Shown piece after piece: positions 8,578-17,500 of a stretch of DNA of 64,000 nucleotides (position 1 is its first letter; every line of letters begins with the position of its first letter). A program made the position numbers and the translations under genes. The notes beneath the pieces are model-generated. The model was not told the origin of the DNA. It did no database searches and worked only from the letters and a program-made list of their open reading frames with translations. The DNA is from Candidatus Hydrogenedentota bacterium (GTDB taxonomy: Bacteria > Hydrogenedentota > Hydrogenedentia > Hydrogenedentales > CAILVY01): positions 1 through 64,000 of the forward strand of contig CAILVY010000051.1 in assembly GCA_903837785.1 (NCBI GenBank), in the 5' to 3' direction.

Positions 8578-9834
8578 ATGAACGGCTGCGGAAGCGAAAA
8601 CAAAGAACTGCGGGAGATGGTTTCGGCCGTCGTGCGGGCCACGCCCGTCACGGACATGCACACGCATTTGTTTGCGCCGGCCTTCGGCGATCTTCTGCTC
8701 CGGGGCGTCGATGAACTCCTGACGTATCACTATCTCATCGCGGAGTTCTTTCGGGCGTCCGAGATGCCCTACGACGCCTTCTGGAGCCTGAGCAAGCGGC
8801 AGCAGGCGGACGCCATCTGGAACACGCTGTTTCTCGAGAACGCGCCCCTGAGCGAGGCGTGCCGGGGCGTGTTGACTGTGCTGCACCGGCTCGGGCTCGA
8901 TGTGGCCGCGCGTGATCTCGATGCATATCGGGCCTGGCATGCGGCGCAGGACGCCGCCGGATTCGTGGATATCGTGTTCCGTTGCGCCGGCCTGAAGGAC
9001 GTGGTCATGACGAACGATCCCTTCGACGCCACGGAGCGTCCGGTATGGGAAAGCCGATTCGAACGCGACCCGCGATTCCATGCCGCCCTCCGCATCGACC
9101 CGATGCTGAACGACTGGCCCAATGCCTGCGGGAAGCTCCGCGGCTGGGGCTATGCCGTGGACCCGGCCCTGTCGGACAAGGCGCGGGCCGAGGCGCGGCG
9201 TTTTCTCGAAGACTGGATGAAGCGCACGGGTTCCCTCTACATGGCGGTGTCCCTGCCGCCGGATTTCGCGTATCCCGAGGAGTCCGCGCGCGCCACGCTC
9301 ATCACGGAATGCGTGCTGCCCGTGGCGCGCGAACGCAATCTGCCCTTCGCCATGATGATTGGCGTGAAGCGCAACGTGAATCCCGCGCTGCGGCTCGCGG
9401 GCGACGGCGTGGACCAGTGCGACGTGGGCGCGGTCGAGCGCCTGTGCGCCGGCTTCCCGAAGAACAAGTTCATGATCACCACGCTGTCGCGCGAGAACCA
9501 GCACACGCTCGCGGTGACCGCGCGCAAATTCCGCAACCTCCTTGTGTTCGGCTGCTGGTGGTTTCTCAATAATCCGAGCCTCATCGAGGAGATGACGCGG
9601 ATGCGCCTGGAACTGCTTGGCCCGTCCATCGTGCCGCAGCATTCCGACGCGCGCGTGCTCGATCAGGTGATCTACAAATGGGATCACTCGCGGACGGTGA
9701 TCGCGCGCGTGCTCGGCGACAAGTACGCTGATCTTGCGGCGACCGGCTGGATGTGTTCTGAAGCGGAGGTCCGCCGCGATGCCGAACGGCTCCTCGGCGG
9801 CAACTTCTGGCGTTTCCTGGAGCGGACGCTGTAA
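8578..9834 (+). CDS. Amidohydrolase-fold protein, glucuronate (uronate) isomerase-like
   Basis: About 418 residues from the ATG at 8578, which has AGAGGA 10-11 bases upstream; an in-frame ATG at 8545 is an alternative. The early metal-binding motif TDMHTHLF and the following DELLTYHYLIAEFFR resemble uronate isomerases (UxaC family), which isomerise glucuronate to fructuronate, although the protein is shorter than the roughly 470 residues of E. coli UxaC. The C-terminal FGCWWFLNNPSLIEEMTRMRLELLG also fits that family. No other uronate-pathway gene is nearby, so the substrate is uncertain. Confidence 0.65.
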   Translation: MNGCGSENKELREMVSAVVRATPVTDMHTHLFAPAFGDLLLRGVDELLTYHYLIAEFFRASEMPYDAFWSLSKRQQADAIWNTLFLENAPLSEACRGVLTVLHRLGLDVAARDLDAYRAWHAAQDAAGFVDIVFRCAGLKDVVMTNDPFDATERPVWESRFERDPRFHAALRIDPMLNDWPNACGKLRGWGYAVDPALSDKARAEARRFLEDWMKRTGSLYMAVSLPPDFAYPEESARATLITECVLPVARERNLPFAMMIGVKRNVNPALRLAGDGVDQCDVGAVERLCAGFPKNKFMITTLSRENQHTLAVTARKFRNLLVFGCWWFLNNPSLIEEMTRMRLELLGPSIVPQHSDARVLDQVIYKWDHSRTVIARVLGDKYADLAATGWMCSEAEVRRDAERLLGGNFWRFLERTL

Positions 9835-9866
9835 CGCATCCGCCGCGCATTCCGCCGCGTACGGGC

Positions 9867-11306
9867 TCAGGACATCACAAGACGCTGGGCGTGGGCGGCG
9901 AGATCCTTGCGCGAGAACTTGATTTCGGAAATGCCCTCGGCCTCGGGCATCGGAAAATAGCAGCGCGGCACCTTGTATCGGGGAAGCCGCTTGGCGAGTG
10001 CGTCGCGATAGTATTCCGGGTTGATGCGGGGCGGTCCGTCAAGGCGCAGGAAGGCCACGGGCGTTGTGCCGAATTCCTCGTTGGCGACGGGAACCACCAC
10101 GGCCTGCAGCACGCCCTCGAGCCGGCAGAGCTGCTCTTCGATTTCCTCGGGCTGGATGTTTTCGCCGCCCGCGATGAACATGTTGTCGCGGCGGCCGGTG
10201 ATCCGCAGGTAACCGTGTTCGTCGATGGCGCCGAGATCGCGCGTGGCGAACCAGCCGTCTTCCGTGAGTTCGCGCCGGATGGCGCTGCCTTCGACGTAGC
10301 CCAGAAACAGGCCGTCGCCGCGCACCTGCACCTCGCCGTCCGGAGCGATGCGCAGCGTATCCGGCTGCAGCGGACACCCCGAGCTGAGGAGGCGTTCGAT
10401 CGGATCGTTGGGCCGCGTCGTGGCGACCTGCGTGGCCATTTCCGTGAGTCCGTAACTCGTGTGGATGGGAAGCCCGGCGGCCGCGGCGCGCCGAATCAGG
10501 GTTTCCGGAACGGGACCGCCGCCGAGCAAGATAGCCTTCAGCTGCGCGAGCGCCGCCACGCCCTCGGGCGTCTGCATGAGCCGGTGCAGTTGCGTGGCCA
10601 CCAGCGAAACATGGGTGACGCCATATTTCACGATGGCCGTCTCGATGCGCTCGTTGGCGCCCGGAAATACGGCCGCAGCCCCGCCCAGCAGGCAGCGGAA
10701 CAGCACGCCGATCCCCGATACGTGATACAAGGGCAGCGACACGAGCCAGCGGTCGCCCGGCCCAAGCGGAATGTTCTGATTGGAGCATCGCGCGTTGTGG
10801 TGATGGTTGCCATAGCTCAAGAGGGCGGCCTTGGGAACGCCGGCACTGCCCGAGGTCAGCACGATCGTGGCCGGCCGCTCCGCGACGATGGCGATGGGCG
10901 CGCCGAGGCCGTCGACGCGGTCGTCGACCAGGTCATGGGGCGCCAGCGCGAAAAGGCGCCCGTATACGGTGGTTACGGAGGCGCCGTAGGGCACCACCAT
11001 GTTCCGGCATTGGATGCGCTCAAGCACGTCGAGGAGATACTGCGCGGGGAAGCGGGTGTTCATGGGGCAGGCGACTGCTCCCAGGCGGAACAGCGCCATC
11101 ATCAGGAGGGGATAAGGCGTTCCGGAGGGAAGCGCAATGGCAAGCAGGTCGCCTTCGCCAAGCCCCGCTTTGCGCAGATTCTCGACCGCCCCGGAAACGT
11201 AGGCGTGATAGTCGGCGTACGTGTACTGCCGGTGCGGGGCGATAATCGCGGGGGCTTCCGGCTGGCTCGAGGCCATCTCCTGCAACGGACAGAGTATCTC
11301 AGCCAC
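9867..11306 (-). CDS. menE: o-Succinylbenzoate-CoA ligase-like AMP-forming synthetase
   Basis: A 479-residue ANL-superfamily ligase with a GTG start and GGGAGAGAG just upstream. Motifs in order: P-loop-like IVLTSGSAGVPKAALLS, the aromatic-substrate region ILLGGGPVPE, adenylate motif TSYGLTEMATQVATTRP, hinge region DLGAIDEHGYLRITGRRDNMFIAGGENIQPEEIEE and a C-terminal catalytic lysine in EIKFSRKDLA. The SYGLTEMATQV signature and the length fit MenE, which makes o-succinylbenzoyl-CoA in menaquinone synthesis. No other men gene is in the window, so another acyl or aryl acid ligase remains possible. Confidence 0.72.
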   Translation of the reverse strand: MAEILCPLQEMASSQPEAPAIIAPHRQYTYADYHAYVSGAVENLRKAGLGEGDLLAIALPSGTPYPLLMMALFRLGAVACPMNTRFPAQYLLDVLERIQCRNMVVPYGASVTTVYGRLFALAPHDLVDDRVDGLGAPIAIVAERPATIVLTSGSAGVPKAALLSYGNHHHNARCSNQNIPLGPGDRWLVSLPLYHVSGIGVLFRCLLGGAAAVFPGANERIETAIVKYGVTHVSLVATQLHRLMQTPEGVAALAQLKAILLGGGPVPETLIRRAAAAGLPIHTSYGLTEMATQVATTRPNDPIERLLSSGCPLQPDTLRIAPDGEVQVRGDGLFLGYVEGSAIRRELTEDGWFATRDLGAIDEHGYLRITGRRDNMFIAGGENIQPEEIEEQLCRLEGVLQAVVVPVANEEFGTTPVAFLRLDGPPRINPEYYRDALAKRLPRYKVPRCYFPMPEAEGISEIKFSRKDLAAHAQRLVMS

Positions 11307-11366
11307 CGGCTCTCTCCCGAAGCGCCGTGGAGATGCGCGGCTGAGTACCCGGCCTTGCGCTGCGTG

Positions 11367-11840
11367 TCATATCGTGGCCCATTGTGAATAAGGATACAGG
11401 GCGAGGCTGCTGTTGAGATACCGCGGGTCCGCCGACACTTCTTCGCCCAGCCAGGGCGGCGGCACGAACGCCTCCGATTCCGAGGCCAGTTCGATCTCCG
11501 CGACTACCAGCCCTTCATTGGCCCCAAGGAATTCATCCACCTCCCACAGATGGCCCTCAAACCGGACCTTGTACCGGGTCTTCTCGATGGGCCATCCCAT
11601 GCACAGCCCGGCCAGGATGGCTTCGGCGTCATCCAGCGGAATGGGATACTCGAATTCATCCCGGGTGAGATCCAGCGTGGCCTTCTTGGCGTTCAGCATG
11701 GCGCGGCCGTTCATGATCCGAACGCGCACCGCGACCGGCGGACCCACACAGAGATAACCCTGGCGGCAGGGCTGCCCTTCGGCTCCCGCGCGCCACGCCC
11801 CGCCATGCACCAGGAATTTCCGCTCGATCTCCGTTCCCAT
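11367..11840 (-). CDS. CYTH-domain (triphosphate tunnel metalloenzyme) protein
   Basis: A 157-residue stand-alone CYTH protein. The diagnostic EIERKFLV is at the N-terminus, with further tunnel residues in RVRIMNGRAMLNAK, EKTRYKVRFEGHLWEVDEF and VVAEIELASESE. Short bacterial members hydrolyse inorganic triphosphate or related triphosphates. GGAGAGGAG precedes the ATG. It follows the same direction as the menE-like gene 60 bases downstream. Confidence 0.88.
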   Translation of the reverse strand: MGTEIERKFLVHGGAWRAGAEGQPCRQGYLCVGPPVAVRVRIMNGRAMLNAKKATLDLTRDEFEYPIPLDDAEAILAGLCMGWPIEKTRYKVRFEGHLWEVDEFLGANEGLVVAEIELASESEAFVPPPWLGEEVSADPRYLNSSLALYPYSQWATI

Positions 11841-11928
11841 GAAACCGCGCTCCTCTCCTGCCTTCCCACCACTCTACCTCATTCGCCCCTCTGAAATCTT
11901 CTCGGCAGACGGCACGGCGGCCGGTGCA

Positions 11929-11944
11929 GCGCGGATCTCCGCGC
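11929..11944. repeat. Short GC palindrome
   Basis: GCGCGGA and TCCGCGC arms are separated by two bases, in the divergent region between the CYTH gene and the MshEN-DnaA gene. It could be an operator or a chance GC-rich palindrome. Confidence 0.3.
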
Positions 11945-12033
11945 GGGGAAAACGGCGTCTTCCGGCCCGAGGGACGAAAAACGTCAATTGCGACAAATAA
12001 CTGGCGGGCAAGGGGTTAGGAGGAAGAGATCAT

Positions 12034-12062
12034 TTGACGCAGCAGGGCACGGGTGATACAAT
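12034..12062 (+). promoter_or_regulatory. Strong sigma70-type promoter of the MshEN-DnaA/GspE operon
   Basis: TTGACG (12034-12039), an exact 17-base spacer and TACAAT (12057-12062), with the extended -10 element TGA directly before. The predicted start near 12069 leaves a leader of about 65 bases. It is among the best promoter matches in the window. Confidence 0.75.
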
Positions 12063-12133
12063 AGCTTCTGATCGGTCGAAGAGTCAGGTGTGCCACTTTC
12101 CAGGGGACCAACGGCACGGACGGGTTCGCAACT

Positions 12134-14329
12134 ATGTTTGGTCGGCGTAAAGAAGAATCGGAACAGCCGCTCGAGTCGCCTTCGGACGATACGGGCCCCG
12201 CTGTTCGCACGACGCCGACGGAGATGCGCACCGCGCCGGCGCCCATCGTCCACAAACGCCTGGGGGAATTGCTGCTCGACGAGAAGCTGGTGACACAACC
12301 TCAGCTCGACGAGGCCATTCGCGTCCAGAAAGAGCAAGGCGGCTTCATCGGGCAGATCCTGGTCAAGCTCGGCTTCGTGACGCAAAGCGCCGTGGCTTCC
12401 TGCCTCGTCAAGCAATGCAAGATTCCGCACCTGAGTCTGCTGGACTATGACATCGGCGCCGAGGTGCTGAAGCTGGTCCCAGAAGATGTGTGCCTCAAGT
12501 ACCACCTGCTGCCTATCGACAAGCTCGGCCGCATATTGACGGTGGCGATGGTTGACCCGCTGGATCTGGACGCGCTCGATTCGATTCGGCAGTCCTGTCC
12601 GGACTTGCGGATCAAACCGATCCTCTGCAATTGGGAACACTTCGACCTCGTGGCCAACCGGGTCTTTACGCGGTCGCAGCAGCAACGGGAAGGCGGTCAG
12701 GCTTATACTACGCAGAGCCTCGGGCTCTCGGCCATGGCCGGCGCAAAACGCGTGGAACCCACGCCCACCCCCATTCCCGAGGCCGTGCCCGTGGCGGCCG
12801 AGTTCCCGCCGGAGTCCGCGCGCGAAAGCACCGCCCCCGCAGCGTCCTACGGCGCGGCAGAGCTGGCCGCGGCCGCCCGCGAAGCGGTTCATGAAGTGGT
12901 GCGCGCGGCCAGCGAACAGCGGCCTTCGGGCATGAATTTCTCGGCGGAGGAACTCGCGGGCGTGATGCGCGACTCGCTGCGCGAGGCGGTGGGGTCCATC
13001 GTTCATGAACTCCGGCGCGCTCCCGAGGCGCCGCCCGCGCCGGAACGCGAAGCGCTGAACCCGCAGGATCTCGCCCAATTGATCCGCGAGAATGTGGGCG
13101 GCGCCATGCAGGAAGCGCTCGCCCAAGTGATGGTTCTGGCGCGCTCGCAGGTCACCCAGGAGAAACCGGCCGATGCCCCGCGGCTGGAACAGGTGGCCGA
13201 GGTCGTTGGAGAGAGCGTCGGCGGCGCCGTGCAGGAAGCCATGGCCTCCATGGTGGTCCAGCTGCGCGCCATGATGGGACCGAAAGACGCGGACAACGCC
13301 GTGTCCCGCAACCTTATCGAGGCCCTTCGAGAAGCCCAGGCGGAGACGGCCGCGCGCATGAGCGAGGCCATGGGGGCGTTGAATGACCGCCTCGCGTCAC
13401 GCGAAGAGCGGCTGACCCAGATTGCCGAGAACGCCTTGAAATCCGTGCAACAGACGGCCCAACTCGTCGAGACGGAGGCGGTATCCGAGGGCGTCCGCCG
13501 CGACCTGAATCCGGCGCGGCCGGAACGCCACGCTTCCGTTGCGCCGTTCGGCCGCGTGCAGGCCGGCCAAACGGACGCCGATGTCGAAGTGTACAAAGCG
13601 CTGGAATCCGAGCACCCGCTCGAGACGCTCACTTTCGAGAATTTCTTCCCCGGTTCGTCCAACGGCTTCACGTTCAAACTGAGTCAAGCCGTGGCCTCGC
13701 AGCCCGGCCGCGAGTACAACCCCTTCTTTCTCTACGGATCGGTCGGCATCGGCAAGACCCATCTGATCAGCGCGATCGGGAATACAATCCTGCGGAACAA
13801 TGGCACCCGCGTAGGATATGTTTCGGCGAGCCATTTCGCCCACCGCCTGGCCGACGCCATGCAGGACGGCGCCCTCGATGCCTTTCGCCAAAATTACTGT
13901 CACTGGGACGTGCTCATTCTCGACGACATCCAGTTCATGGGCGGCCGCGTCGAAGCGCAAGAGGAATTCTTTCACATTTTCAATGTGTTGCATCAGCAAG
14001 GGCGGCAAATCATCATTGCGAGCGACAAAGCTCCGGATCGGCTCGGTTTGCTCGAGCAGCGGCTCGTGTCGCGCTTTGCGAGCGGAATCGTGGCCGAGTT
14101 GAAGGCTCCGGAGTGGGAAACGCGGATGGAAATCCTGCGCCATCTCGTCAAGGAGACGCAGGCGAAGGTTCCCGAAGAGGTGCTTTCCCTGATTGCCATG
14201 CGCGTCCCGAACGACGTGCGCAAGATGACGGGTTCACTGAAGAAGATAGTCGCGTTCGCGAAGCTCGTGGGACAGGACATGTCTTGCGAGATGGCGGACG
14301 AAATTCTGAGCCATTTGAATGCCGCGTAG
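12134..14329 (+). CDS. MshEN domain - helical repeats - DnaA-type AAA+ domain fusion protein
   Basis: A 731-residue protein of unusual architecture. Residues 42-65 and 71-94 are two 24-residue MshEN motifs (RLGxxLxxxGx6LxxxLxxQ type) separated by exactly five residues, the known c-di-GMP-binding arrangement of PilB/MshE ATPases; the domain ends near 178. A Pro/Ala linker leads to four repeats of about 25-30 residues (241-380) and a helical stretch to about 450. Residues 495-729 are a DnaA domain-III-like AAA+ module: Walker A GSVGIGKT (535-542), Walker B VLILDD (593-598), sensor 1 IIIASD, arginine-finger region LEQRLVSRF (640-648), and a sensor 2 arginine in NDVRKMTG. DnaA domain IV, which binds origin boxes, is absent. 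The GspE-type ATPase gene starts 40 bases downstream, so a role in pilus or secretion control rather than replication is inferred. Confidence 0.85.
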   Translation: MFGRRKEESEQPLESPSDDTGPAVRTTPTEMRTAPAPIVHKRLGELLLDEKLVTQPQLDEAIRVQKEQGGFIGQILVKLGFVTQSAVASCLVKQCKIPHLSLLDYDIGAEVLKLVPEDVCLKYHLLPIDKLGRILTVAMVDPLDLDALDSIRQSCPDLRIKPILCNWEHFDLVANRVFTRSQQQREGGQAYTTQSLGLSAMAGAKRVEPTPTPIPEAVPVAAEFPPESARESTAPAASYGAAELAAAAREAVHEVVRAASEQRPSGMNFSAEELAGVMRDSLREAVGSIVHELRRAPEAPPAPEREALNPQDLAQLIRENVGGAMQEALAQVMVLARSQVTQEKPADAPRLEQVAEVVGESVGGAVQEAMASMVVQLRAMMGPKDADNAVSRNLIEALREAQAETAARMSEAMGALNDRLASREERLTQIAENALKSVQQTAQLVETEAVSEGVRRDLNPARPERHASVAPFGRVQAGQTDADVEVYKALESEHPLETLTFENFFPGSSNGFTFKLSQAVASQPGREYNPFFLYGSVGIGKTHLISAIGNTILRNNGTRVGYVSASHFAHRLADAMQDGALDAFRQNYCHWDVLILDDIQFMGGRVEAQEEFFHIFNVLHQQGRQIIIASDKAPDRLGLLEQRLVSRFASGIVAELKAPEWETRMEILRHLVKETQAKVPEEVLSLIAMRVPNDVRKMTGSLKKIVAFAKLVGQDMSCEMADEILSHLNAA

Positions 14330-14369
14330 ACGGGGGGAGTGTCTCGCGCGGAGATAGAGGAAACGAATC

Positions 14370-16097
14370 GTGAGCATGAAGATTGCCAAGAAACGCTTGC
14401 CCGACATGTTGCTCGAGCAAGGGCTCGTGAGCCAGGAGCAACTGCAGGAATGCCTGCACCTCCAGCGGGCGACGAACAAGAGCCTGCAGGCGCTCCTCGT
14501 CGAGCGCGGCTATCTGAGCGAAGAAGACCTCGTCATCTGCCTGAGCGAACAGCTCGGCATCCCGCACATCCGCGTTGCGCACTACTCGATCCCGAAAGAG
14601 GTGCTGGCCGAAGTGCCCGAGGCCCTGGCCCGCCAATATCAGATGCTGCCCGTTTCCGTCACCGGGGACGTGCTCACGCTGGCGATGGCCAACCCGCTCA
14701 ACATCATGGCGCTCGACGACCTCCGCATGCTCACCAGCTACGAGATCGAGCCCGTGGTCGCGGTCGCCTCGGAATTGGCAGGGGCCATCGAACGCCACTA
14801 CGGCGGCGAGAAAGCGGACAACCTCTTCAAGACGCTGCTCGAGGAGAAGGGGGATCAGAATGTCGAAGAGGTCAAGGCCTACACGGCGGACGAAATCGAG
14901 GATGTCTCGAAGCTCGAGTCGGGCGCGGACGACGAACCGGTCAAGAAGCTGACGCGCCTCGTCATCTTCAACGGCCTCGAACGCGGCGCAAGCGACATTC
15001 ATATCGAGCCGTTTGAGAAGCTCATCCGCATCCGCTATCGCGTGGACGGCTCGCTCGAAGAGGCCAAGGCGCCGCCGAAAAGCCTCCAGCCCAACCTCAT
15101 TGCCCGGCTCAAGATCCTCGCCGGGTGCCGCATCGATGAACACCGGCTCCCGCAGGACGGCCGCTTCCGCATCCGATATAACAACCGCGAGATCGACTTT
15201 CGCGTGGGCTTCCTGCCCTGCAAACACGGCGAGAAAGTCGTGCTCCGCGTGCTCGACAAGGGCAGCCTTTCCCTGGACCTCGACAAGATGGGCTTCGAAC
15301 CGCAGCCCATGCAGGCCTTCTATGAAGCGCTGAAGCTGCCGCACGGCATGATCCTCATGACCGGCCCGACGGGCAGCGGCAAAACCACCACGCTGTACAG
15401 CGCGCTCTTCAAGCTCAACAAGCCCGAGACCAACGTGGTCACCGTCGAAGACCCGGTCGAATACGAGATGTTCGGCGTCAACCAGGTTCAGGTGCAGTCC
15501 GTGATCGGCTTCACGTTCGCCGAGGCCCTCCGCCAGATTCTGCGCCAGGACCCCAACGTGATCATGGTGGGCGAAATCCGCGACGGCGAAACCGCGGACG
15601 TCGCCGTCAAAGCCGCCCTCACCGGCCACCTCGTGCTGAGCACGCTCCATACGAATGACGCCTCCGGCGTGTTCCCCCGTCTCGTCGACATGGGCATCGA
15701 GCCGTTCCTCGTGCAGTCCTCCGTGGCGCTGGCGGCCGCACAGCGCCTGCTCAAGCGCGTCTGCGTGGACTGCAAGGAACCGATTCATGTGCCGCAGGAC
15801 GTGCTGGATCGCATCCAATACACGCCCTTCGAGCACATTCCGAATCCCACGTTCGTGCGCGGGCGCGGCTGCAGCAAGTGCAAGGACACCGGCTATCGCG
15901 GCCGCGCGGCCATCCTCGAAGCCATGCTCAACTGGCCGGACATGCATCCGCTCGTCCTGCAGCGCGCGACGGGCCACGCCATCAAGGCGAAGGCCATAGA
16001 ATGCGGCATGAAGACCCTGCGCCAGAACGCCCTGGCCAGCGCCGCCAAAGGCATTACCTCCATCGAGCAGGTGCTTGAACACACGATAGCCGATTGA
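14370..16097 (+). CDS. PilB/GspE-family type IV pilus or type II secretion assembly ATPase
   Basis: A 575-residue protein starting at GTG with AGAGGAAA upstream. The N-terminal MshEN domain again has two 24-residue motifs (9-32 and 38-61) with a five-residue spacer. The ATPase core has Walker A GPTGSGKT (332-339), the Asp box around VTVEDPVEY, Walker B NVIMVGEIRD (396-405) and the His box TGHLVLSTLHTND. A zinc tetracysteine is formed by C465, C468, C501 and C504. It is full length and should drive pilin or pseudopilin extrusion at the inner membrane. It shares an operon with the MshEN-DnaA protein. No pilC, pilM-Q or pilin gene is adjacent. Confidence 0.93.
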   Translation: MSMKIAKKRLPDMLLEQGLVSQEQLQECLHLQRATNKSLQALLVERGYLSEEDLVICLSEQLGIPHIRVAHYSIPKEVLAEVPEALARQYQMLPVSVTGDVLTLAMANPLNIMALDDLRMLTSYEIEPVVAVASELAGAIERHYGGEKADNLFKTLLEEKGDQNVEEVKAYTADEIEDVSKLESGADDEPVKKLTRLVIFNGLERGASDIHIEPFEKLIRIRYRVDGSLEEAKAPPKSLQPNLIARLKILAGCRIDEHRLPQDGRFRIRYNNREIDFRVGFLPCKHGEKVVLRVLDKGSLSLDLDKMGFEPQPMQAFYEALKLPHGMILMTGPTGSGKTTTLYSALFKLNKPETNVVTVEDPVEYEMFGVNQVQVQSVIGFTFAEALRQILRQDPNVIMVGEIRDGETADVAVKAALTGHLVLSTLHTNDASGVFPRLVDMGIEPFLVQSSVALAAAQRLLKRVCVDCKEPIHVPQDVLDRIQYTPFEHIPNPTFVRGRGCSKCKDTGYRGRAAILEAMLNWPDMHPLVLQRATGHAIKAKAIECGMKTLRQNALASAAKGITSIEQVLEHTIAD

Positions 16098-16190
16098 CGC
16101 AGTTCCGGGGTGCGCGGCCCGAGATCCGAAGCCGGATGAACGGCCGTTCCGCATCCCCTGTTGGCGAGGCGAGAAAGGGAGAAACAGATC

Positions 16191-17393
16191 ATGTGGCGTG
16201 CAATTGCGGTGGCAGCGTTGATGTTGTGCGGCGCGGCGGTGGCGGCAGAGTGGGAGCCGATGGTGGGAAGCGACCTCAGCGGGTGGAAAGTGCTGGGCGG
16301 CGAGTGGTCCGTTCAGGACGGCGTCGTTGTGGGCAAGACCGCCAAGCGCGAAGACTCATGCTGGCTTCTGTATGAGAAGCGCGAGTTTGCGGACTTCGAA
16401 CTCGAAGCCGAATTCATGACGCCCACTCCGGTCAACGGCGGCCTTCAGTTCCGCTCGCATTGGCTGCCGCGCATGCCGCTGAAGGACGGGGAATCCGTCG
16501 AGGCCGCCCCGAAGCAGATGTACGGCTATCAGGCGAACATCGAAACGCGCCAGCGGATGGCGACGGGCCGCCTCATGGACGAGAACGGCCGCGGCTATCT
16601 GGCCGAACCGGCGAAAGACGCCTGCATGACGCTCAAGCAGCGCGACTGGAACCGGATGCGCGTCGTGGCCCAGGGGCCCGTCATCGAAGTCTATCTGCAC
16701 GACGTGCTCGCGGCCAGGCTCGAGGACGAGGCCTTCCTCAAGGGTTTCATCTCGCTCCAGGTCTTCTCCATGGACGCCGATCAGGCCGAAGTGCAGTACC
16801 GCAACATTCGCGTGAAAGACAACGGCGCCGGCGGGAAGTGGCGCGCCCTGTTCGACGGGACCACGCTGAACGGATGGAAAGAATGGGGCTCGGAAACGTG
16901 GGCCGTCGAAGACGGCGCCATCGTCGGCCGTAGCGGCCCGAAGAAGTCCGAAGGCTATCTCGCGACCCTCGAACAATGGAAGGATTTCGACGTGCGCGGC
17001 GTTTTCAAGATGATGGGCGAGGGCAACTTCGGCCTCTTCTACCACGCCACGATCACGCTCAAAGACGACGGCTATCCCGTCATCGCGGGTGTGCAGGGCG
17101 AAGTCGAGCCCGCGTACCCGAGCAAGACCGGATGGATTTACGAGAGCTACAAGCGCGGCTGGCTCGTGACCCCCGAGGCCAAGACGGTTGCCGCCGTGGC
17201 CTTGCGGCCCGGCGCGTGGAACGAGATGGAAATCCGCTCCAAGGGCAGCCACGTGACCACCTGGGTCAACGGCATCCGCGTGCTGGACTTCGAGGACCCC
17301 GCGCCCAATCTCCTCGAAGGCAGCTTCGCCCTGCAGCTCCACACCGGCGGCACCGATGGCATCGCCTGGAAAGACCTCGCCGTCCGCGAATAA
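16191..17393 (+). CDS. Secreted protein with two DUF1080 (3-keto-disaccharide hydrolase-like) domains
   Basis: About 400 residues from the ATG at 16191, which has AAAGGGAG upstream and begins a signal peptide (MWRAIAVAALMLCGAAVAAE). Two laminin-G/concanavalin-like DUF1080 domains follow. The first opens with DLSGWKVLGGEWSVQDGVVVG and the second with LFDGTTLNGWKEWGSETWAVEDGAIVG. Each has the family pattern of W, E and a GGLQFRSH or GNFGLFYH segment. DUF1080 proteins are abundant in PVC-like bacteria and are linked to breakdown of 3-keto sugars. The gene stands alone, convergent with the next one. Confidence 0.85.
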   Translation: MWRAIAVAALMLCGAAVAAEWEPMVGSDLSGWKVLGGEWSVQDGVVVGKTAKREDSCWLLYEKREFADFELEAEFMTPTPVNGGLQFRSHWLPRMPLKDGESVEAAPKQMYGYQANIETRQRMATGRLMDENGRGYLAEPAKDACMTLKQRDWNRMRVVAQGPVIEVYLHDVLAARLEDEAFLKGFISLQVFSMDADQAEVQYRNIRVKDNGAGGKWRALFDGTTLNGWKEWGSETWAVEDGAIVGRSGPKKSEGYLATLEQWKDFDVRGVFKMMGEGNFGLFYHATITLKDDGYPVIAGVQGEVEPAYPSKTGWIYESYKRGWLVTPEAKTVAAVALRPGAWNEMEIRSKGSHVTTWVNGIRVLDFEDPAPNLLEGSFALQLHTGGTDGIAWKDLAVRE

Positions 17394-17451
17394 AGAACTC
17401 CGGAACCCTCGCGGTGACGTGATGCCGGCGTTGCGGGGCTGCATGAATCGC

Positions 17452-17484
17452 CGTTTGGCCAGGTCGGGACGACCCGGCCAAACG
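17452..17484. repeat. Long hairpin (15-base arms, one mismatch)
   Basis: CGTTTGGCCAGGTCG (17452-17466) pairs with 17470-17484 across a 3-base loop, with a single A/C mismatch. It lies between convergent genes and could end transcription from either side, though no T-tract follows. Confidence 0.55.
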
Positions 17485-17500
17485 TCTCTCCTCAACCTCT

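Noticed and set aside
12134-14329. DnaA-like gene as chromosomal initiator with nearby origin
   Set aside because: It lacks domain IV, and no clustered DnaA boxes or dnaN/gyrB neighbours are seen.
14148-16154. Minus-strand open frame of about 670 codons
   Set aside because: Antisense of the GspE ATPase; His/Asp/Arg-rich shadow composition.
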